From Kutzneria kofuensis (GTDB taxonomy: Bacteria; Actinomycetota; Actinomycetes; Mycobacteriales; Pseudonocardiaceae): a stretch of DNA of 64,000 bases. The position numbers and the translations under genes were made by a program. The notes under the pieces were generated by a model. The model saw only the letters and a list, made by a program, of their open reading frames with translations, ran no database searches and had not been told where the DNA came from. Below are positions 53,001 through 64,000 of the stretch, piece by piece (the stretch's first letter is position 1; every line of letters begins with the position of its first letter). Location: contig NZ_JACHIR010000003.1 in assembly GCF_014203355.1 (NCBI RefSeq), positions 248,001 through 312,000 on the forward strand, written 5' to 3'.

Positions 53001-56000
53001 ACAGCAACGCCCTGCTGATGCTGACCTCGGTCGAGGCCGTCGGTGAACCGGACATCGATCCGGCACCGCGGGTGACGCCCGACAGCCCGGCCTACCTGAT
53101 CTACACGTCCGGCTCGACCGGCGTGCCCAAGGGCGTGGTTGTCACGCACGCCAACGTGACCCGGCTGTTCGCGTCGACCCGCGACCTGTTCTCCTTCGGC
53201 GACGATGACGTCTGGACGCTGTTCCACTCGTACGCGTTCGACTTCTCCGTGTGGGAGCTGTGGGGGCCGCTGCTGCACGGCGGCCGGCTGGTCGTCGTCC
53301 CGCACGCGATCTCCCGCTCGCCGCGTGACTTCCTGCGTCTCCTGGTCGACGAGCGCGTGACCGTGCTGAATCAGACCCCGTCGGCGTTCTACCAGCTGGA
53401 ACCGGTCGACGGGCTGGCCCTGCGGTACGTGATCTTCGGTGGCGAGGCGCTCGACGCGCGCCGGCTGGACGCGTGGTGGGGCAAGGTCGAGCTGGTCAAC
53501 ATGTACGGCATCACCGAGACGACCGTGCACGTCACCCACCGGGCGCTCGACCGTTCGGCCGGCAACACCATCGGCGTCGGCCTGCCCGACCTGCGTGTCT
53601 ACGTGCTGGACGCCGATCTGAACCCGGTCCCGGCCGGGGTGGTCGGCGAGATGTACGTGGCCGGCGCCGGCCTGGCGCGCGGCTACCTGAACCGGCCGGG
53701 GCTGACCGCGTCCCGGTTCATCGCCAACCCGTTCGACCCGGGCACGCGGATGTACCGCACCGGCGACCTGGCCCGCTGGCGGGCGGACGGCGAGCTGGAG
53801 TACTTCGGCCGCGCCGACCACCAGGTCAAGATCCGCGGCTTCCGGATCGAGCTCGGCGAGATCGAGGCGGTGTTGCTGAAGTCGCCGCAGGTCGCCGCCA
53901 CCGCGGTGATCCCGCGCGAGGACACTCCCGGACACCACCGGCTGGTCGCCTATGTCGTCGGCGACACCGACGGGCTGCGGGAGCACCTGGCGAAGACGTT
54001 GCCGGAGCACATGATCCCGGCCGCTTTCGTCCGGGTGGACGAGATTCCGCTGACCCGCAACGGCAAGCTCGACCGGCGGGCGCTGCCCGCGCCGGAGGTC
54101 GTCAGCCGCGGCTACGTCGAGCCGGTCACCCCGGAGCAGCGCAAGATCGCCGCCATCTGGGCCGAGACCCTCGGGGTCGAGCGGGTCGGCCTGGCGGACA
54201 ACTACTTCGAGCTCGGCGGCGACTCCATCCTCAGCATTCGGATCACCTCCCGGCTGCGCGCCGAGTTCGGCGTCGAGGTGTCCCCGCGTGTCCTGTTCAC
54301 CGCGCCGACCGTCGCCGCGCTGGCCGCCGCGCTGCCGGAGTCGAGCGACGCCACCGTGATCCCCGTGGTGCCCCGCGACGGCGAGCTGCCGCTTTCCTAC
54401 GCGCAGCAACGACTGTGGTTCCTGCACCAGTTCGACCCCGACAGCACCGAATACACCACCGTCTTCGCGGTTCGGCTGCTCGGCGACCTGGACCTGCCGA
54501 GGCTCCGGTCCGCCCTGACCACCTTGATCGCCCGGCACGAGTCCCTGCGCACCACGATCTCCGACCGTCCGAGCCTGGTCGTGCATCCGCCCCACGAGGC
54601 CGAGTTCACCGACGCCGACGGCCCGTTCGACCTGGTCAACGGCCCGCTGCTGCGCATTCGGCTGACCGCGTCGTCGCCGCGTGAGCACGAGCTCGTGCTG
54701 TCGATGCACCACATCATCACCGACGGTTGGTCCATCGGCGTCCTCGTCGACGAACTCGCTGCCCTCTACAACGGGCTCGAGTTGCCTGCCGTCGGCATCC
54801 AGTACGCCGACTTCGCTTCGTGGCAGCGCGGGCAGAACCTGGACGACCAGCTGTCCTACTGGCGCGACCGCCTCCGGGACGTCCCCGCGCTGGAGCTGCC
54901 CACCGACCGTCCGCGCCCGGCCAGCCAGACCCACAACGGCGCCGCCATCGAGTTCGACCTGCCCGTTGTCCGTGTCGCCGACTGCACCCTGTTCATGACT
55001 CTCGTCGCCGCCTGCCAGGCGCTGCTGTCGCGGTGGACCGGTCAGGACGACATCGCCGTCGGCACCGTGACGTCCGGCCGTGACAACCCGGAGCTGGAGC
55101 GGGTTGTCGGCATGTTCGTCAACACCGTCGTGCTCCGGTCCACCGTGGACGGTCACCTGACGTTCCGTGAATTCGCCTCCGCGGTCCGGGAAACCGTCCT
55201 GGAGGCTTTCGCTCACCAGGACGTGCCCTTCGAGCGGGTCGTCGACGAGGTGCAACCCTCCCGCGACACCAGCCGCTCGCCCCTCTTCCAGGCCATGGTC
55301 ACCCTGCAGAACAGCGGCGCGAAGCTGCCGTCCCTCGACGGCCTCACCGCCGCCGAACTCGCGCTGCCCATGACCACCGCCAGCTTCGACCTCACCTTCG
55401 AGTTCGCCGAGGCCGATGCCGGCCTGCGGGGCCTGGTCAACTACAACACCGACCTCTTCGACGCCGCCACCATCACCCGCCTTGTCGGACACCTCCGCAC
55501 CCTGCTCACGGCTGTCGCCGACGACCCCGACCGCCCGCTGCGCGAGCTGCCGCTGCTCACCTCCGCCGAGGTCGCCCAGCTCGTCGAGTGGTCCGGCACC
55601 TCCGCCGAGGTCCCCGCCACCACCTTCCCCGAGATCTTCACCGCCCAGGCGCTGGCCACCCCGCACGCCCTCGCCCTCGTGCACGACGAGACGCGGCTGA
55701 CCTTCGCCGAGCTCGACTCCCGGTCCTCCCGCCTGGCCGCCGACCTGGTGGATCGCGGTGCCGGTCCCGACCGTTTCGTTGCGGTGTCCATGCCGCGCTC
55801 GGCGGAAGCGGTGATCGCCATCCTGGCCGTGCACAAGGCCGGCGCGGCGGTGCTGTATCTGGACCCGGAGTTGCCGGCCGACCGCGCCGAGTTCATCAAG
55901 GCCGACGCCGAACCGGTGTTCGTGCTGACCTCCGCAGCCACAGACGCCGAGCCGAGGCCGCTGCCCGCGCCGCACCTCGACAGCGCCGCCTACGTCATCT

Positions 56001-59000
56001 ACACCTCCGGCTCCACCGGCACGCCCAAGGGCGTGGTGATCAGCCACCGCGCCCTCGCCAACCTCCACCACGACCACGGCGACGACTTCGCCGACGGCCG
56101 GTGGCTGAAGGTCGCGCTCATCGCCTCCTTCTCGTTCGACGCCGCGTGGGAGGGCCTGCTGCTGATGGCGGCCGGCCACGAGCTGCACATCGTCGAGCCC
56201 GAGACCGTGTTGGACCACGACGTCGACCTGATCAACTCGACGCCGTCGTTCATCCGGCACCTGCTCGCCACCGGCCGGCCGATGCCGTCGGTGCTGGTGC
56301 TGGGCGCCGAGGCGGTCGACGAGCAGTTGTGGCATGACCTGCGACAACTTCCGGACACCAGGGCCTACAACCTGTACGGCCCGACCGAGTGCACCGTCGA
56401 CGCGACCATCGCGCCGATCACGGGATCGCGGCCGGTCATCGGCAAACCGGTGACCAACCTCCGGGCCTATGTCCTCGACGATTCGCTGCGGCCCGTGCCC
56501 GTCGGCGTCGCCGGGCAGCTGCACATCGCCGGCGTCCAGCTGGCCCGCGGCTACCTCAACCGCCCCGGCCTCACCGCCGCCAGCTTCATCGCCAACCCGT
56601 TCGGCACCGGCCGTCTCTACGCGACCGGCGACCGCGTCCGCTGGACCGCCGACGGATCGCTGGAGTACCTGGGCCGCGTCGACGAGCAGGTCAAGATCCG
56701 CGGTTTCCGCGTCGAACCGGGCGAGATCGAGGCCGCGCTGCTCCGCTTGCCGGAGGTCGAGCAGGCGGCGGTGGCGGTGCGGGACAACAGGCTGGTCGGA
56801 TACGTCGTCGGCGACGCCCTTCACCTCAAGGACAAGCTCCGTGAGGCGTTGCCCGACTACATGGTCCCGGACGTCTTCGTGTCCATGGGCCAGTTGCCCA
56901 CCACTACCAGCGGCAAGATCGACCGGAAGGCCCTGCCGGCGCCGGTGGTCGAAATCGAGGAGTGGGTCGCGCCGCGCACCGAGAACGAGCGGTTGCTGGC
57001 GGGAATCTGGGCGGAGGTGCTGGGGGTCGACCGCGTCGGCGTGACGGACAACTTCTTCGCGCTGGGCGGGGACTCGATCCTCAGCATCCAGGTGGTGTCC
57101 CGGGCCCGCGCGGCGGGGCTGGCGCTGGTGTCCAAGGACGTGTTCCGGCACCAGACGGTCGCGGAGCTCGCGCGGGTGGTGCGAGCGGAGCAGGCGATCG
57201 TCACCGACGCCGGCGGCACCGCGCCGGTCACGCCGATCCAGGCCTGGTTCCTCAACAGCGGCATGGATGCGTTCACGATGTCGCTGGTGGCCGAGCTCGG
57301 CGAGGAGATCGACCTCCAGCGGCTGCGGACAGCCCTGGACACGGTGATCAACCACCACGATGCGCTGCGCACCAGGTTCACGCGGGTCGATGGCGGATGG
57401 CAGCAGGAGGTCCAGGCCGAGAGTGAGCACGTCGCCTGGAGCTTCGACGCGCCGAAGCTCGCGTTGACGATCAACCACCTGGTCGTCGACGGCGTATCGT
57501 GGAGGATAATCCTCGAGGACATGGAGTCGGCGTACCACGGCCGGCCGTTGCCGGCGAAGACCACGTCCTATGTGGACTGGGCTCACCGGATCGCCGCCCA
57601 CGACTTCTCGGCCGACCTGGCCTACTGGGAGAGCGCGGCCGAGACCGACGGCAGCTTGCCGACGGACCGCCAGGGGACGCCGACCACCAGCGAGACGATC
57701 ACCGTCCGGCTGGACCCGGAAACCACGGATGCGTTGCTGCGCAAGGTGCCGGAGGCGTATCGGACCCAGGCCAATGACGTGCTGCTGAGTGCGCTTGGTC
57801 GGGCGCTGGCCGAGTGGACCGGGCGCAACGAGGTGCTGGTCGGCCTGGAGGGACACGGCCGTGAGGACATTGTGGACGGTGTCGACCTGTCCCGGACGGT
57901 CGGCTGGTTCACGGCGGAATACCCGGTGGCGCTGGACATTCCGGCGGGGGACTGGGGCGAGACGCTGAAGGCCGTCAAGGAACAGCTGCGGGCGGTGCCG
58001 TCGAAGGGCCTCGGCTACGGTGCGCTGCGGCACCTGCACGGCACGGCGCCGGAGATCAGGCCCGGGATCAGCTTCAACTACCACGGCCAGTGGGGCGACG
58101 ACCCGAGCGGCTTCTACCGGTCGATCACCGGCGGCGACCAGGAAGGCTCCCGCACCTACCTGATCGACGTGATCGGCATCGTGCAGGACGGCCGGCTGGA
58201 ACTGGGCTGGACCTACTCACCGGAGGTTCACCATCCGCGAACCGTCGAGAACCTGGCCGAGGCGATGCTGGCCGGGCTGCGGGAGATCGTCGCTCACTGC
58301 GCCGAGCACGGCGGCCGCACGCCGTCGGACTTCCCGCTGGCCCGACTCAGCCAGTCCGAAGTGGACACGATCGTCGGCGACGGTCGGGATGTGGAGGACA
58401 TCTACCCGCTCACGCCACTGCAGAAGGGTCTGCTGTTCCACAGCCTGGTCGACCCCGACCTGTATGTGGACACGCTCCGGATCCGCATGGCCGGCATCGA
58501 CGACATCGCCCGGTTCCGCCAAGCCTGGCAACGGGTCGTGGACCGGACACCGGCGCTGCGCACGAGGCTGGTGTGGACCGGGGTCGACGAGCCGGTGCAG
58601 GTCGTCGACCGGACCGCGGTGCTCACCGAAGGGCCGATCAGCCTGGACAGGTCGCCGCTGACCGGGATCGAGATCGCCCGGATCGGCGACGAGATCGAGC
58701 TGGCGTGGACCTCGCACCACGTGCTGATGGACGGCTGGAGCCTGGCCCAGGTGTTCACCGAGGTCTGTGAGGAGTACTGCGGCCGCACGCCGACGATCAC
58801 CCGCCGGCCGTTCCGCGACTACCTCGAATGGCTCGCCGAACAGGATCACGAGGCCGCCGGGGAGTACTGGCGCGAGGTGGTCGACGGCGTGGCCAGGACG
58901 CCGCTGCCGTACGACCGGCAGCCGGCCGAGGCGCACCGATCGCGGTCGAGCGCGTCGACGCGGATCACCGTCGAAGGCCTGTCGGAAGTCGCGCGGCGTA

Positions 59001-62000
59001 ACGGGATCACCGTCAACACCATGATCCAGGCGGCGTGGGGCCTGCTGCTCTCGCTGTACTCGGGGGAGCGGACGGTGCTGTTCGGCACCACGATCTCCGG
59101 GCGGCCGGCCGAGCTGGCGGGTGTCGAGTCGATGATCGGGTTGTTCATCAACACGGTGCCGACGCGGGTGGATGTCAGGGACGAGACGGTCCGCGACTGG
59201 CTGCGGCGGTTGCAGGACGAGCAGAGCGAGGCCCGGGACAACGGGTTCGTGCAGGTCGGCAGCCAGTTCGACAGCATGGTGGTGTTCGAGAACTACCCGA
59301 TCAGCGAGCCCGGGGTGTCGGGCGCGCCGCGGGTGCTGTCGGTGGAGTCCGGCGATGTCACGAACTTCCCGCTGTGCCTGCGGGCGTCGATGGACGCCGA
59401 GCTGACGCTGGACCTCGGCTACGACCCGGCGCTGTTCGACGCGGAAACGGCCGTTGACCTGCTGGAACGGCTCGGCTTCCTGACCAGCCAGATGGTCCGG
59501 GACATGAGCGCCCCCGTTTCGGGTCTACGGTGGGTTCCCGAGAGTGAGCGGGCGCGAGTGCTCGCGGAGGCGGCGGGCAAGCAGACTGCCGTTCCGACGT
59601 CTACGATCGCCGCCCTCTTCGCGGAGCAGGCGGCGCGGACGCCGTCGGAACCGGCCGTGACCTGCGGCGATACCACCCTCACCTACGCGGAGCTGGACGG
59701 CCGGGCCAACCACCTGGCGCACCGGCTGCTCGCCATGGGAGTGCGGCCCGAGGACCGGGTCGCGCTGTTGCTGGAACCGTCCATCGAGCACGTGGTCGCG
59801 GAGCTCGCGGTGGTGAAGGCCGGCGCCGCCTATGTGCCGCTGGACGTCCGCGCGCCGGAGGAGCGGCGCCGGGCCATCGCGGGGGACAGCATCGTCATCG
59901 GCCCGGACATGATCACCCGCGACATGACGGCGACGGCCCCGGTGGTCGAAGTCCACCCGGACAACCTCGCCTACGTCATGTACACGTCGGGGTCGACGGG
60001 AACGCCGAAGGGCGTGGCGGTCCGGCATCGCGACGTCGTGGCGCTGGTGCACGACGGCCGGTTCGACCAGGGGCACGAGAGGGTGCTGGCGCACTCGCCG
60101 CTGGCGTTCGATGCCTCCACGTACGAGCTGTGGGTGCCGCTGCTGCGCGGCGGCGAGGTGGTGCTGACCGGCAACCCGGACCTGACCGTCGAGGACCTGC
60201 GGCGGGTCGACGTCACGAGTGTGTGGCTGACCGCCGGCCTGTTCCGGATGATCGCCCAGGACGCGCCGGACTGCCTGACCGGCGTCACCGAGGTGTGGAC
60301 CGGCGGCGACGTCGTGCCGGCGAACGCGGTCCGGCGGGTGCTCGACGCATGCCCGGGCATCGCGGTCGTCGACGGCTACGGCCCGACCGAAACCACGACC
60401 TTCGCCACCGCGCACCGGATGACGAGCGAGGTCCCGGACTCGGTGCCGATCGGCCGCCCGCTGGACAACATGCGTGCCTACGTCCTCGACGCAGACCTCC
60501 GGCCCGTCCCGGACGGCGCACCCGGCGAGCTGTGCATCGCCGGCGCCGGCCTGGCCCGCGGCTACCACGAGCAGCCCGGTCTTACGGCGGAACGGTTCGT
60601 CGCCGACCCGTTCGACAGCGGGGCCCGGATGTACCGGACCGGTGACATCGTGCGTCGCGTGCACGGCGAGTTGGAGTTCCTCGGCCGCGTCGACGACCAG
60701 GTCAAGCTGCGCGGCTTCCGGATCGAGCTCGGCGAGATCGAGACGGCCCTCACCGCCCAGCCGGCCGTCGACCAGGCGGTGGTGATCGTCCGGGACAAGC
60801 GGCTCATCGCGTACGTGGTCGGCACCGCCGACCTGGCCGCGCTGCGGACCGTGCTGCCCGAGTACATGGTGCCATCGACCGTCGTCACCCTCGACGAGCT
60901 CCCGTTGAGCCGCAACGGAAAGGTCGACCGCCGCGCGCTGCCCGAACCGGCCGCCACCGACGCCGACTTCGTCGCCCCGCGCACCGACCTCGAGGCGACC
61001 GTCGCCGGGATCTGGGCCGAGCTGCTCGGCGTGCCGAAGGTCGGCGTCGACGACAACTTCTTCGAGCTGGGTGGCGACTCCATCCTCAGCATCCGGCTCG
61101 TGTCCCGGCTGCTGGCCGACTGCGGCGTGTCGATCTCCCCGCGCGCCCTGTTCACCCACCCCACCGTCGCCGAGCTGGTCACGACGTTCGGCGGCGTGGA
61201 CAGCGAAATCCCCACGGCCCCACGGGATGTGCCGCTGCCGCAGTCGTACAACCAGCAGCGGCTGTGGTTCCTGGACAGCTTCAACCCCGGCGGCAGCGAA
61301 TACGTCACCTCGCTGGCGATCCGCCTGCGCGGCCCGCTGGACGCCGACCGGCTCGCCGACGCGTTCACCGAGGTCGTCGCCCGGCACGAGGCGCTGCGCA
61401 CCACCTTCGACGACGGCGTGCAGATCGTGCACCCGCCGCACGAGGTCCGTCTCAACGACACCCGGCCGTTCGACCTGCGCCGAGGCCCGCTGATCCGGCC
61501 GCGCCTGGAGCGGACCGGCGACGACGAGCACGTCCTCACCCTGGAGATCCACCACATCGTCACCGACGGCTGGTCCAACGGGGTCATCCTGGACGAGCTG
61601 ATGGCCTGCTACCGCGGCGAGACCCGGGACGAGCCGAAGATCCAGTACGCGGACTTCGCCGCCTGGCAACGGAACCGCGACCTCGACGGCCAGCTGGCGT
61701 ACTGGACCGAGACCCTGGCCGAACTCCCGTCGGCCGACCTGCCCACCGACCGGCCCCGCCCGGCCGTCCGCACCACCACCGGCGCCGTGCACGAGACCGT
61801 TGTCCCGCAAGAGGTCACCACGAGGCTGCGAGCGATCAGCCGCCGCCACGAGACGACGCTGTTCACCACGCTCGCCGCCGCCTGCAACATCCTGCTGTCC
61901 CGCTGGACGGGTCAACGGGACGTGGCCATCGGCACCGTCACGAACGGCCGCGACCGCGCCGAGCTGGAACGGGTTGTCGGCTTCTTCGTCAACACCCTGG

Positions 62001-64000
62001 TCCTGCGCTCGGCCGTCGGCGGCACCTTCGACGGCTACCTCGACACCGTCCGCCGCAACGTCCAGGATGCCTTCGCCCATCAGGACGTTCCGTTCGAACG
62101 GGTCGTCGACGCCGTGCAGCCGCAGCGCGATCCCAGCCGCACGCCGCTGTTCCAGGTGATGGTCGTGCTGCAGAACGCCCCGCAGGCGACGCCGCAGCTG
62201 CCGGGCATCGAGGTCGAGGACGTCGCGCTGCCGCTGACGACCGCCAACTTCGACGTGACCATCGAGTTCCAGGAGCAGGACGGCGAGCTGCTCGTCGCCG
62301 TCACCTACAACGCCGACCTGTTCGAGGCCGACACCATCGCCCGGCTCACCGAACACCTCGGCATCCTGCTCGACGGCATCGCCGCCGAACCGTCGGCGAC
62401 GATCGCCGAGCTGCCGATGCTCACCGACGCCGAGCGCCGGCAGCTGGCCGCCTGGAACAACTCGACGATCGCCACCAAGCCGTGCACGTTCGCGGAACTG
62501 GTGGAGGACCAGGCGGTCAAGACGCCGAACGCCACCGCCGTCACCGGCGCCGAGACCCTGACCTACGCCGAGCTGAACGCCCGCGCCAACGCCCTGGCCC
62601 GGATGCTCATCGACCGGGGCGTCGGGCCGGAGAAGATCGTCGCGCTGGCGCTGCCTCGGTCCGTGCAGATCGTCGTCGCACAGCTCGCGGTGGCCAAGGC
62701 CGGCGGCGCGTTCCTGCCCGTCGACCCGACCTACCCGGTCGAGCGCATCACCTACATGCTGGCCGACGCCAAGCCGCAACTCGTTGTCACGCAACGAGAC
62801 CTCGCCCCGGAAACCGACCTCCCGGTGGTGCTGCTCGACGACTTCGCCGGCAGCGACGAGACGAACCCGCAGCGCCCCAACCGGATCGACCAGCCGGCCT
62901 ACGTGATCTACACGTCCGGCTCGACCGGCCGACCGAAGGGCGTTGTCGTCACGCACACCGGCCTGGCCAGCTTCGCGGCGGCCGAGGCCGCGCACTTCCG
63001 GGTCCGGCCCGGCGACCGTGTGCTGGCGTTCTCCTCGCCGAGCTTCGACGCGTCGATCCTGGAGCTGTGCATGGCGTTGCCGGTCGGCGCCACGCTCGTC
63101 GTCCCGCCGCCGGGTCCGCTGCTGGGGGACCAGCTCGCGGAGGTGCTGGCAGACCAGCGGATCACGCACGCGCTGATCCCGCCGGCCGCCCTCGGCACGC
63201 TCCCGGACGTCGAACTGCCGGCGTTCGGCACACTGATCGTCGGCGCGGACGCCTGCCCGGCCGAACTCGTCGCCAGGTGGGCCCCGGGCCGGCGCATGAT
63301 CAACGCGTACGGGCCGACCGAGTCCACCGTGGTCAGCACCTGGAGCGATGAACTGGAGCCGGGCGGCGTTCCGCCCATCGGACGGCCGATCCGCAACACC
63401 AAGGCGTACGTCCTCGACGATGCGCTGAAGCCGGTCCCGGTCGGCGTGCCCGGCGAGCTGTACGTCGCCGGCGTCGGCCTCGCCCGTGGTTACCTCGACC
63501 GGCCCGGCCTCACGGCGGCGCGGTTCGTCGCCAATCCGTTCGAGGCCGGCAAGCGGATGTACCGCACCGGGGACGTGGTGCGCTGGCGGCGGGACGGCCA
63601 GCTGGAGTTCCTCGGCCGCGCCGACGACCAGGTCAAGATCCGTGGCTTCCGGGTGGAGCTCGGCGAGGTCGAGGCGGCGATCCGCCAGCACCCGGACGTC
63701 CGGGAGGCGGTGGTGATCGCCCGGGACAAGCGGCTGATCGCGTACGTCGTCGGCGAAACCGCCGGCCTGCGGGACTTCCTGGCCGAGACGCTGCCCGACT
63801 ACATGATCCCGGCCGCGTTCCAGGAGCTGGACTCCCTGCCGCTCAACCCCAGCGGCAAGGTCGACCGCAAACGGCTGCCGGACGTCACGGTCGTCGCGAG
63901 CGGCGAGCGCGTGGAGCCGCGCACCGAGATCGAGCAGGCGCTGGCCAAGATCTGGTCGGACGTGCTGGGCGTCGACGACGTCGGCATCACCGACAACTTC
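47015..64000 (+). CDS. NRPS-2: multimodular non-ribosomal peptide synthetase, C-terminus outside the window
   Basis: 5662 codons remain open from ATG 47015 (GGGGAAA about 8 bases upstream) to the window edge. Order: short N-terminal docking helix, C-A-T-E, C-A-T, C-A-T-E, C-A-T, C-A-(T cut). C-domain types match what precedes them: LCL type ([18 protein letters not shown]) after modules without E, DCL type (YPLTPLQ) after E domains. Pockets: DTEDMGFVDK, DFWNIGMVHK (Thr), DAENVGLVDK, DAYWWGGTFK (Val) and DALLIGAVVK. Its first C domain is LCL, as expected after the L-residue of NRPS-1 module 5. It continues the same chain, so the peptide has at least ten residues. No thioesterase appears before the edge. 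Confidence 0.96.
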   Translation, partial: MTTSRQSRIDALPAELREQLRRRLAGRAKAADGIPRADRSSALPLSYAQQRLWFLDELRPGESEYNSAVALRLSGDLDVPALTAALGALVARHESLRTTVTVVDGVAVQAIADVVEVPLRVVEEPAELDQVLADEYSRPFDLREGPLLRALLVRLAAEDHVLLLTAHHVVTDGASMGIMIDELGRLYGGATLAEPAVQYADYAVWQRGRSLDKHLEYWTSQLAGVEPLDLPTDRPRPAVRTSAGAVHDFLLPASVSARLSELAREHETTLYAVLVAACQVLLARYTGRPDIAVGSVVNVRNRPELERMVGFFVNTVVLRSTVDDEVSFGDFLAQVRETVLASLAHAEAPFDKVVEALRLERDPSRNPLFDVLVLLHGASGTPPEFGALAVEPVDVSRRSATFDLSFEFQDTPDGLAGSVEYSTDLFDAGTVARMAEHLSTLLMEITSVRRVGDLPLLTSGEQRQLLVSANDTALDVTASTIVEVFEETVATAPAARALVFQDTEFTYAELNARVNRLAHHLIALGAGPERVVALALPRSAELVIAMLAVWKTGAVYLPVDRGLPKDRVGLLLRDAGTTLVVVDPDDTTTPVVGGRVVLADADGRPETNPERPLRTDSTAYVIYTSGSTGAPKGVAVEHRNLVNLLFNHRNDFAAGRRLRVATTAVFSFDTSLEGPVLLADGHELHVIDDETRMDADALVEYVAANGIDFLDLTPTYLRQLLPAGLLADPRHRPAVLMLGGEALSDELWRELAAVDGTTAYNFYGPTECTVDALSCVVAGDQASLGRPLRNMQAYVLDGYLRPVPTGVVGELCLAGAQVARGYLNRTGLTADRFVANPFGDGDRLYRTGDLVRWRADGRLEYVGRADDQVKIRGFRIEPGEIEQALLDLPAVTEAVVVAVTSAGHKRLAAYVVSSADGDELRAALKAKLPDYMVPSVFVPMDRLPVTSSGKVDRKALPAITHEPTTGHVPPRTDNERLLAEIWAGVLGASTIGVQDNFFALGGDSILSIQVVSRARAAGLRLTSRDLFTHQTIAELALVVRTDSVDAAPVIAGPAPLTPIQHWFFETYGPLNHFTMSMLLELPADVDRDRLGRAIDTVIAHHEALRTRFTRVDGGWQQEPVAAPTGVLEVGTEISRDGLDITAGRMVKAIFLPGGTPLLFLAIHHLVVDGVSLRLLLGDIEAAYDGQALEPTGTAFSQWSHRLGGYDFQEDLPYWQNIPAGEPLPTDRVGENTSGSTRTITVGLGREETDALLHKVPDVYRTQVNDVLLAALGQALADWTGRDDVLIALEGHGREDLFDGVDLSRTVGWFTTQFPVSLAIPAGRDWGSTLKSVKEQLRAVPRRGLSYEALRYLGGHQLGSLPGICFNYHGQWDSGAAGLFRGQRESTGFDLAPTERNGYLLDVAGMVEEGELTLTWLYSDNLYEWQTVRRVAEAMLRALREIIDHCAWPLAGGRTPSDFPLARLGQSTVDQLVGDGRDVEDVYPLTPLQAGMLFHSLVEPEIYVDQARMVLDGISDPVAFGRAWQAVVDRTPALRTRLAWDGLDEPVQIVQRHVTVPISYHDSDDTDLDLTQAPLMRLAIVPLGGDRVRLTWTSHHIMLDGWSLGQVFEEVCAQYGGQVGTVRRPFRDYLSWLATQDSSAAEAFWREALGGFDAPTPLPYDRQPSQAHQAWSAQPVKVSLSEEQSIRLREFAQRNGLTVNTVVQGAWALLLSRQSGSTDVVFGTTVSGRPDDLPGVESMIGMFINTVPTRVQVHSQERLVPWLRSLQERQTEARRYDFVALSKLRAYSDVPAGQSLFDSMVAFENYPFDERAGVAVQHVEAKDSTNFPVVLRAYLDRRLSFELATDPDLFDVSTARTMADRLETLIVGLADDQLRNLPWMSDAERHNVLAGWQGTAVDLPAPTITELFAAQVRATPDAVAVTFEGTSLSYADLNARANRLAHKLITAGAGPETFVALCLPRTADLVIAVLAVLKSGAAYLPIDPDYPHDRIERMVADSNALLMLTSVEAVGEPDIDPAPRVTPDSPAYLIYTSGSTGVPKGVVVTHANVTRLFASTRDLFSFGDDDVWTLFHSYAFDFSVWELWGPLLHGGRLVVVPHAISRSPRDFLRLLVDERVTVLNQTPSAFYQLEPVDGLALRYVIFGGEALDARRLDAWWGKVELVNMYGITETTVHVTHRALDRSAGNTIGVGLPDLRVYVLDADLNPVPAGVVGEMYVAGAGLARGYLNRPGLTASRFIANPFDPGTRMYRTGDLARWRADGELEYFGRADHQVKIRGFRIELGEIEAVLLKSPQVAATAVIPREDTPGHHRLVAYVVGDTDGLREHLAKTLPEHMIPAAFVRVDEIPLTRNGKLDRRALPAPEVVSRGYVEPVTPEQRKIAAIWAETLGVERVGLADNYFELGGDSILSIRITSRLRAEFGVEVSPRVLFTAPTVAALAAALPESSDATVIPVVPRDGELPLSYAQQRLWFLHQFDPDSTEYTTVFAVRLLGDLDLPRLRSALTTLIARHESLRTTISDRPSLVVHPPHEAEFTDADGPFDLVNGPLLRIRLTASSPREHELVLSMHHIITDGWSIGVLVDELAALYNGLELPAVGIQYADFASWQRGQNLDDQLSYWRDRLRDVPALELPTDRPRPASQTHNGAAIEFDLPVVRVADCTLFMTLVAACQALLSRWTGQDDIAVGTVTSGRDNPELERVVGMFVNTVVLRSTVDGHLTFREFASAVRETVLEAFAHQDVPFERVVDEVQPSRDTSRSPLFQAMVTLQNSGAKLPSLDGLTAAELALPMTTASFDLTFEFAEADAGLRGLVNYNTDLFDAATITRLVGHLRTLLTAVADDPDRPLRELPLLTSAEVAQLVEWSGTSAEVPATTFPEIFTAQALATPHALALVHDETRLTFAELDSRSSRLAADLVDRGAGPDRFVAVSMPRSAEAVIAILAVHKAGAAVLYLDPELPADRAEFIKADAEPVFVLTSAATDAEPRPLPAPHLDSAAYVIYTSGSTGTPKGVVISHRALANLHHDHGDDFADGRWLKVALIASFSFDAAWEGLLLMAAGHELHIVEPETVLDHDVDLINSTPSFIRHLLATGRPMPSVLVLGAEAVDEQLWHDLRQLPDTRAYNLYGPTECTVDATIAPITGSRPVIGKPVTNLRAYVLDDSLRPVPVGVAGQLHIAGVQLARGYLNRPGLTAASFIANPFGTGRLYATGDRVRWTADGSLEYLGRVDEQVKIRGFRVEPGEIEAALLRLPEVEQAAVAVRDNRLVGYVVGDALHLKDKLREALPDYMVPDVFVSMGQLPTTTSGKIDRKALPAPVVEIEEWVAPRTENERLLAGIWAEVLGVDRVGVTDNFFALGGDSILSIQVVSRARAAGLALVSKDVFRHQTVAELARVVRAEQAIVTDAGGTAPVTPIQAWFLNSGMDAFTMSLVAELGEEIDLQRLRTALDTVINHHDALRTRFTRVDGGWQQEVQAESEHVAWSFDAPKLALTINHLVVDGVSWRIILEDMESAYHGRPLPAKTTSYVDWAHRIAAHDFSADLAYWESAAETDGSLPTDRQGTPTTSETITVRLDPETTDALLRKVPEAYRTQANDVLLSALGRALAEWTGRNEVLVGLEGHGREDIVDGVDLSRTVGWFTAEYPVALDIPAGDWGETLKAVKEQLRAVPSKGLGYGALRHLHGTAPEIRPGISFNYHGQWGDDPSGFYRSITGGDQEGSRTYLIDVIGIVQDGRLELGWTYSPEVHHPRTVENLAEAMLAGLREIVAHCAEHGGRTPSDFPLARLSQSEVDTIVGDGRDVEDIYPLTPLQKGLLFHSLVDPDLYVDTLRIRMAGIDDIARFRQAWQRVVDRTPALRTRLVWTGVDEPVQVVDRTAVLTEGPISLDRSPLTGIEIARIGDEIELAWTSHHVLMDGWSLAQVFTEVCEEYCGRTPTITRRPFRDYLEWLAEQDHEAAGEYWREVVDGVARTPLPYDRQPAEAHRSRSSASTRITVEGLSEVARRNGITVNTMIQAAWGLLLSLYSGERTVLFGTTISGRPAELAGVESMIGLFINTVPTRVDVRDETVRDWLRRLQDEQSEARDNGFVQVGSQFDSMVVFENYPISEPGVSGAPRVLSVESGDVTNFPLCLRASMDAELTLDLGYDPALFDAETAVDLLERLGFLTSQMVRDMSAPVSGLRWVPESERARVLAEAAGKQTAVPTSTIAALFAEQAARTPSEPAVTCGDTTLTYAELDGRANHLAHRLLAMGVRPEDRVALLLEPSIEHVVAELAVVKAGAAYVPLDVRAPEERRRAIAGDSIVIGPDMITRDMTATAPVVEVHPDNLAYVMYTSGSTGTPKGVAVRHRDVVALVHDGRFDQGHERVLAHSPLAFDASTYELWVPLLRGGEVVLTGNPDLTVEDLRRVDVTSVWLTAGLFRMIAQDAPDCLTGVTEVWTGGDVVPANAVRRVLDACPGIAVVDGYGPTETTTFATAHRMTSEVPDSVPIGRPLDNMRAYVLDADLRPVPDGAPGELCIAGAGLARGYHEQPGLTAERFVADPFDSGARMYRTGDIVRRVHGELEFLGRVDDQVKLRGFRIELGEIETALTAQPAVDQAVVIVRDKRLIAYVVGTADLAALRTVLPEYMVPSTVVTLDELPLSRNGKVDRRALPEPAATDADFVAPRTDLEATVAGIWAELLGVPKVGVDDNFFELGGDSILSIRLVSRLLADCGVSISPRALFTHPTVAELVTTFGGVDSEIPTAPRDVPLPQSYNQQRLWFLDSFNPGGSEYVTSLAIRLRGPLDADRLADAFTEVVARHEALRTTFDDGVQIVHPPHEVRLNDTRPFDLRRGPLIRPRLERTGDDEHVLTLEIHHIVTDGWSNGVILDELMACYRGETRDEPKIQYADFAAWQRNRDLDGQLAYWTETLAELPSADLPTDRPRPAVRTTTGAVHETVVPQEVTTRLRAISRRHETTLFTTLAAACNILLSRWTGQRDVAIGTVTNGRDRAELERVVGFFVNTLVLRSAVGGTFDGYLDTVRRNVQDAFAHQDVPFERVVDAVQPQRDPSRTPLFQVMVVLQNAPQATPQLPGIEVEDVALPLTTANFDVTIEFQEQDGELLVAVTYNADLFEADTIARLTEHLGILLDGIAAEPSATIAELPMLTDAERRQLAAWNNSTIATKPCTFAELVEDQAVKTPNATAVTGAETLTYAELNARANALARMLIDRGVGPEKIVALALPRSVQIVVAQLAVAKAGGAFLPVDPTYPVERITYMLADAKPQLVVTQRDLAPETDLPVVLLDDFAGSDETNPQRPNRIDQPAYVIYTSGSTGRPKGVVVTHTGLASFAAAEAAHFRVRPGDRVLAFSSPSFDASILELCMALPVGATLVVPPPGPLLGDQLAEVLADQRITHALIPPAALGTLPDVELPAFGTLIVGADACPAELVARWAPGRRMINAYGPTESTVVSTWSDELEPGGVPPIGRPIRNTKAYVLDDALKPVPVGVPGELYVAGVGLARGYLDRPGLTAARFVANPFEAGKRMYRTGDVVRWRRDGQLEFLGRADDQVKIRGFRVELGEVEAAIRQHPDVREAVVIARDKRLIAYVVGETAGLRDFLAETLPDYMIPAAFQELDSLPLNPSGKVDRKRLPDVTVVASGERVEPRTEIEQALAKIWSDVLGVDDVGITDNF
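47130..51390 (+). other. NRPS-2 module 6: C-A-T-E, pocket DTEDMGFVDK
   Basis: An LCL C domain with HHVVTDG. The A domain pocket has acidic residues at 239, 278 and 331 (FDTSLE, FLDLTPT, VD after YGPTE), which suggests a basic side chain (Arg, Lys, Orn or an enduracididine-like residue). The E domain ([17 protein letters not shown]) makes it D. Exact residue not assigned. Confidence 0.65.
51440..54340 (+). other. NRPS-2 module 7: C-A-T, threonine
   Basis: A DCL-type C domain ([23 protein letters not shown]). The A domain pocket DFWNIGMVHK is the standard threonine code, read from [22 protein letters not shown] and [11 protein letters not shown]. The carrier is [10 protein letters not shown]. 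No E domain, so L-Thr; its hydroxyl could be a lactonisation or glycosylation site. Confidence 0.88.
54370..58340 (+). other. NRPS-2 module 8: C-A-T-E, pocket DAENVGLVDK
   Basis: LCL C domain (HHIITDGWS). The pocket has Glu239 and Asp331 with Asn278 (FDAAWE, INSTPSF), again suggesting a polar or basic substrate. The E domain is shorter than its siblings before the active-site motif, and that motif reads NHLVVDG, so the first His is Asn; the second, catalytic His is kept. Confidence 0.65.
58370..61190 (+). other. NRPS-2 module 9: C-A-T, valine
   Basis: A DCL C domain ([23 protein letters not shown]) and an A domain with pocket DAYWWGGTFK. The pocket protein matches modules 3 and 4 closely, but the DNA has normal G/C third positions, so this copy looks older and native. 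No E domain: L-Val. Confidence 0.82.
61215..64000 (+). other. NRPS-2 module 10: C-A-(T), pocket DALLIGAVVK, cut by the window
   Basis: LCL C domain ([23 protein letters not shown]). The A domain pocket is identical in code to module 5 ([32 protein letters not shown]). The carrier domain has just begun (GITDNF) when the window ends, so the presence of E or TE is unknown. Confidence 0.7.

Overview
The window is very GC-rich, with strong G/C bias at third codon positions, many GTG starts and many 4-base GTGA or ATGA gene overlaps. That points to an actinomycete. The N-acylamino acid racemase carries its catalytic residues at the same positions I remember for the Amycolatopsis enzyme, and the enzyme repertoire fits a Pseudonocardiales genome (Amycolatopsis/Kutzneria-like). 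The genus is an inference. I see no rRNA, tRNA, CRISPR array, transposase or integrase.

Left part (1-9.1 kb): a minus-strand pair, a Pls/PosA-type single-module NRPS with membrane and left-handed beta-helix domains, overlapping an M1 zinc aminopeptidase that runs off the left edge. The NRPS adenylation domain reads as lysine-like, so the pair looks like a cationic poly(amino acid) synthetase with a peptidase partner. Divergent from it are a frameshifted P-loop-like protein, a GH3 beta-glucosidase and a cold-shock-domain protein.

Middle (9.1-16.6 kb): a cytochrome P450 with paired operator-like boxes, a small Cys-motif protein, a GNAT/N-acylamino acid racemase pair, a small secreted protein, an HTH regulator leading an alpha/beta hydrolase and a DUF4180 gene, and a serine hydrolase. 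An intergenic cluster of a 20-bp repeat follows.

16.6-27.0 kb: a compact minus-strand operon. It encodes a fatty-acyl-AMP ligase (FAAL), a 1119-residue fusion (FAD oxidoreductase - carrier protein - thioesterase - cytochrome P450), and a shortened P450-like protein without the heme cysteine. This is the least familiar system here. Transcribed away from it are a small helical protein and an operon with a LytTR response regulator, a small membrane protein, a sodium/solute symporter and a LytS-type kinase.

27.0-64.0 kb: a 1.1-kb non-coding stretch with tandem repeats and an operator-like palindrome, then a large NRPS cluster. NRPS-1 (5778 aa, five modules) is followed by an MbtH protein, a stand-alone PBP-type thioesterase (SurE-like, with a lipocalin-like tail) and NRPS-2 (five modules visible, running off the right edge). 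The order of E domains and C-domain subtypes agrees throughout. The predicted chain is X1 - D-X2 - D-Val - D-Val - X5 - D-(basic?) - Thr - D-(basic?) - Val - X10 and onward. No integrated thioesterase is visible, so the PBP-type enzyme is the likely release/cyclisation enzyme. Two valine A domains in NRPS-1 share a 323-bp identical segment with atypical codon use, a mark of recent A-subdomain transfer.
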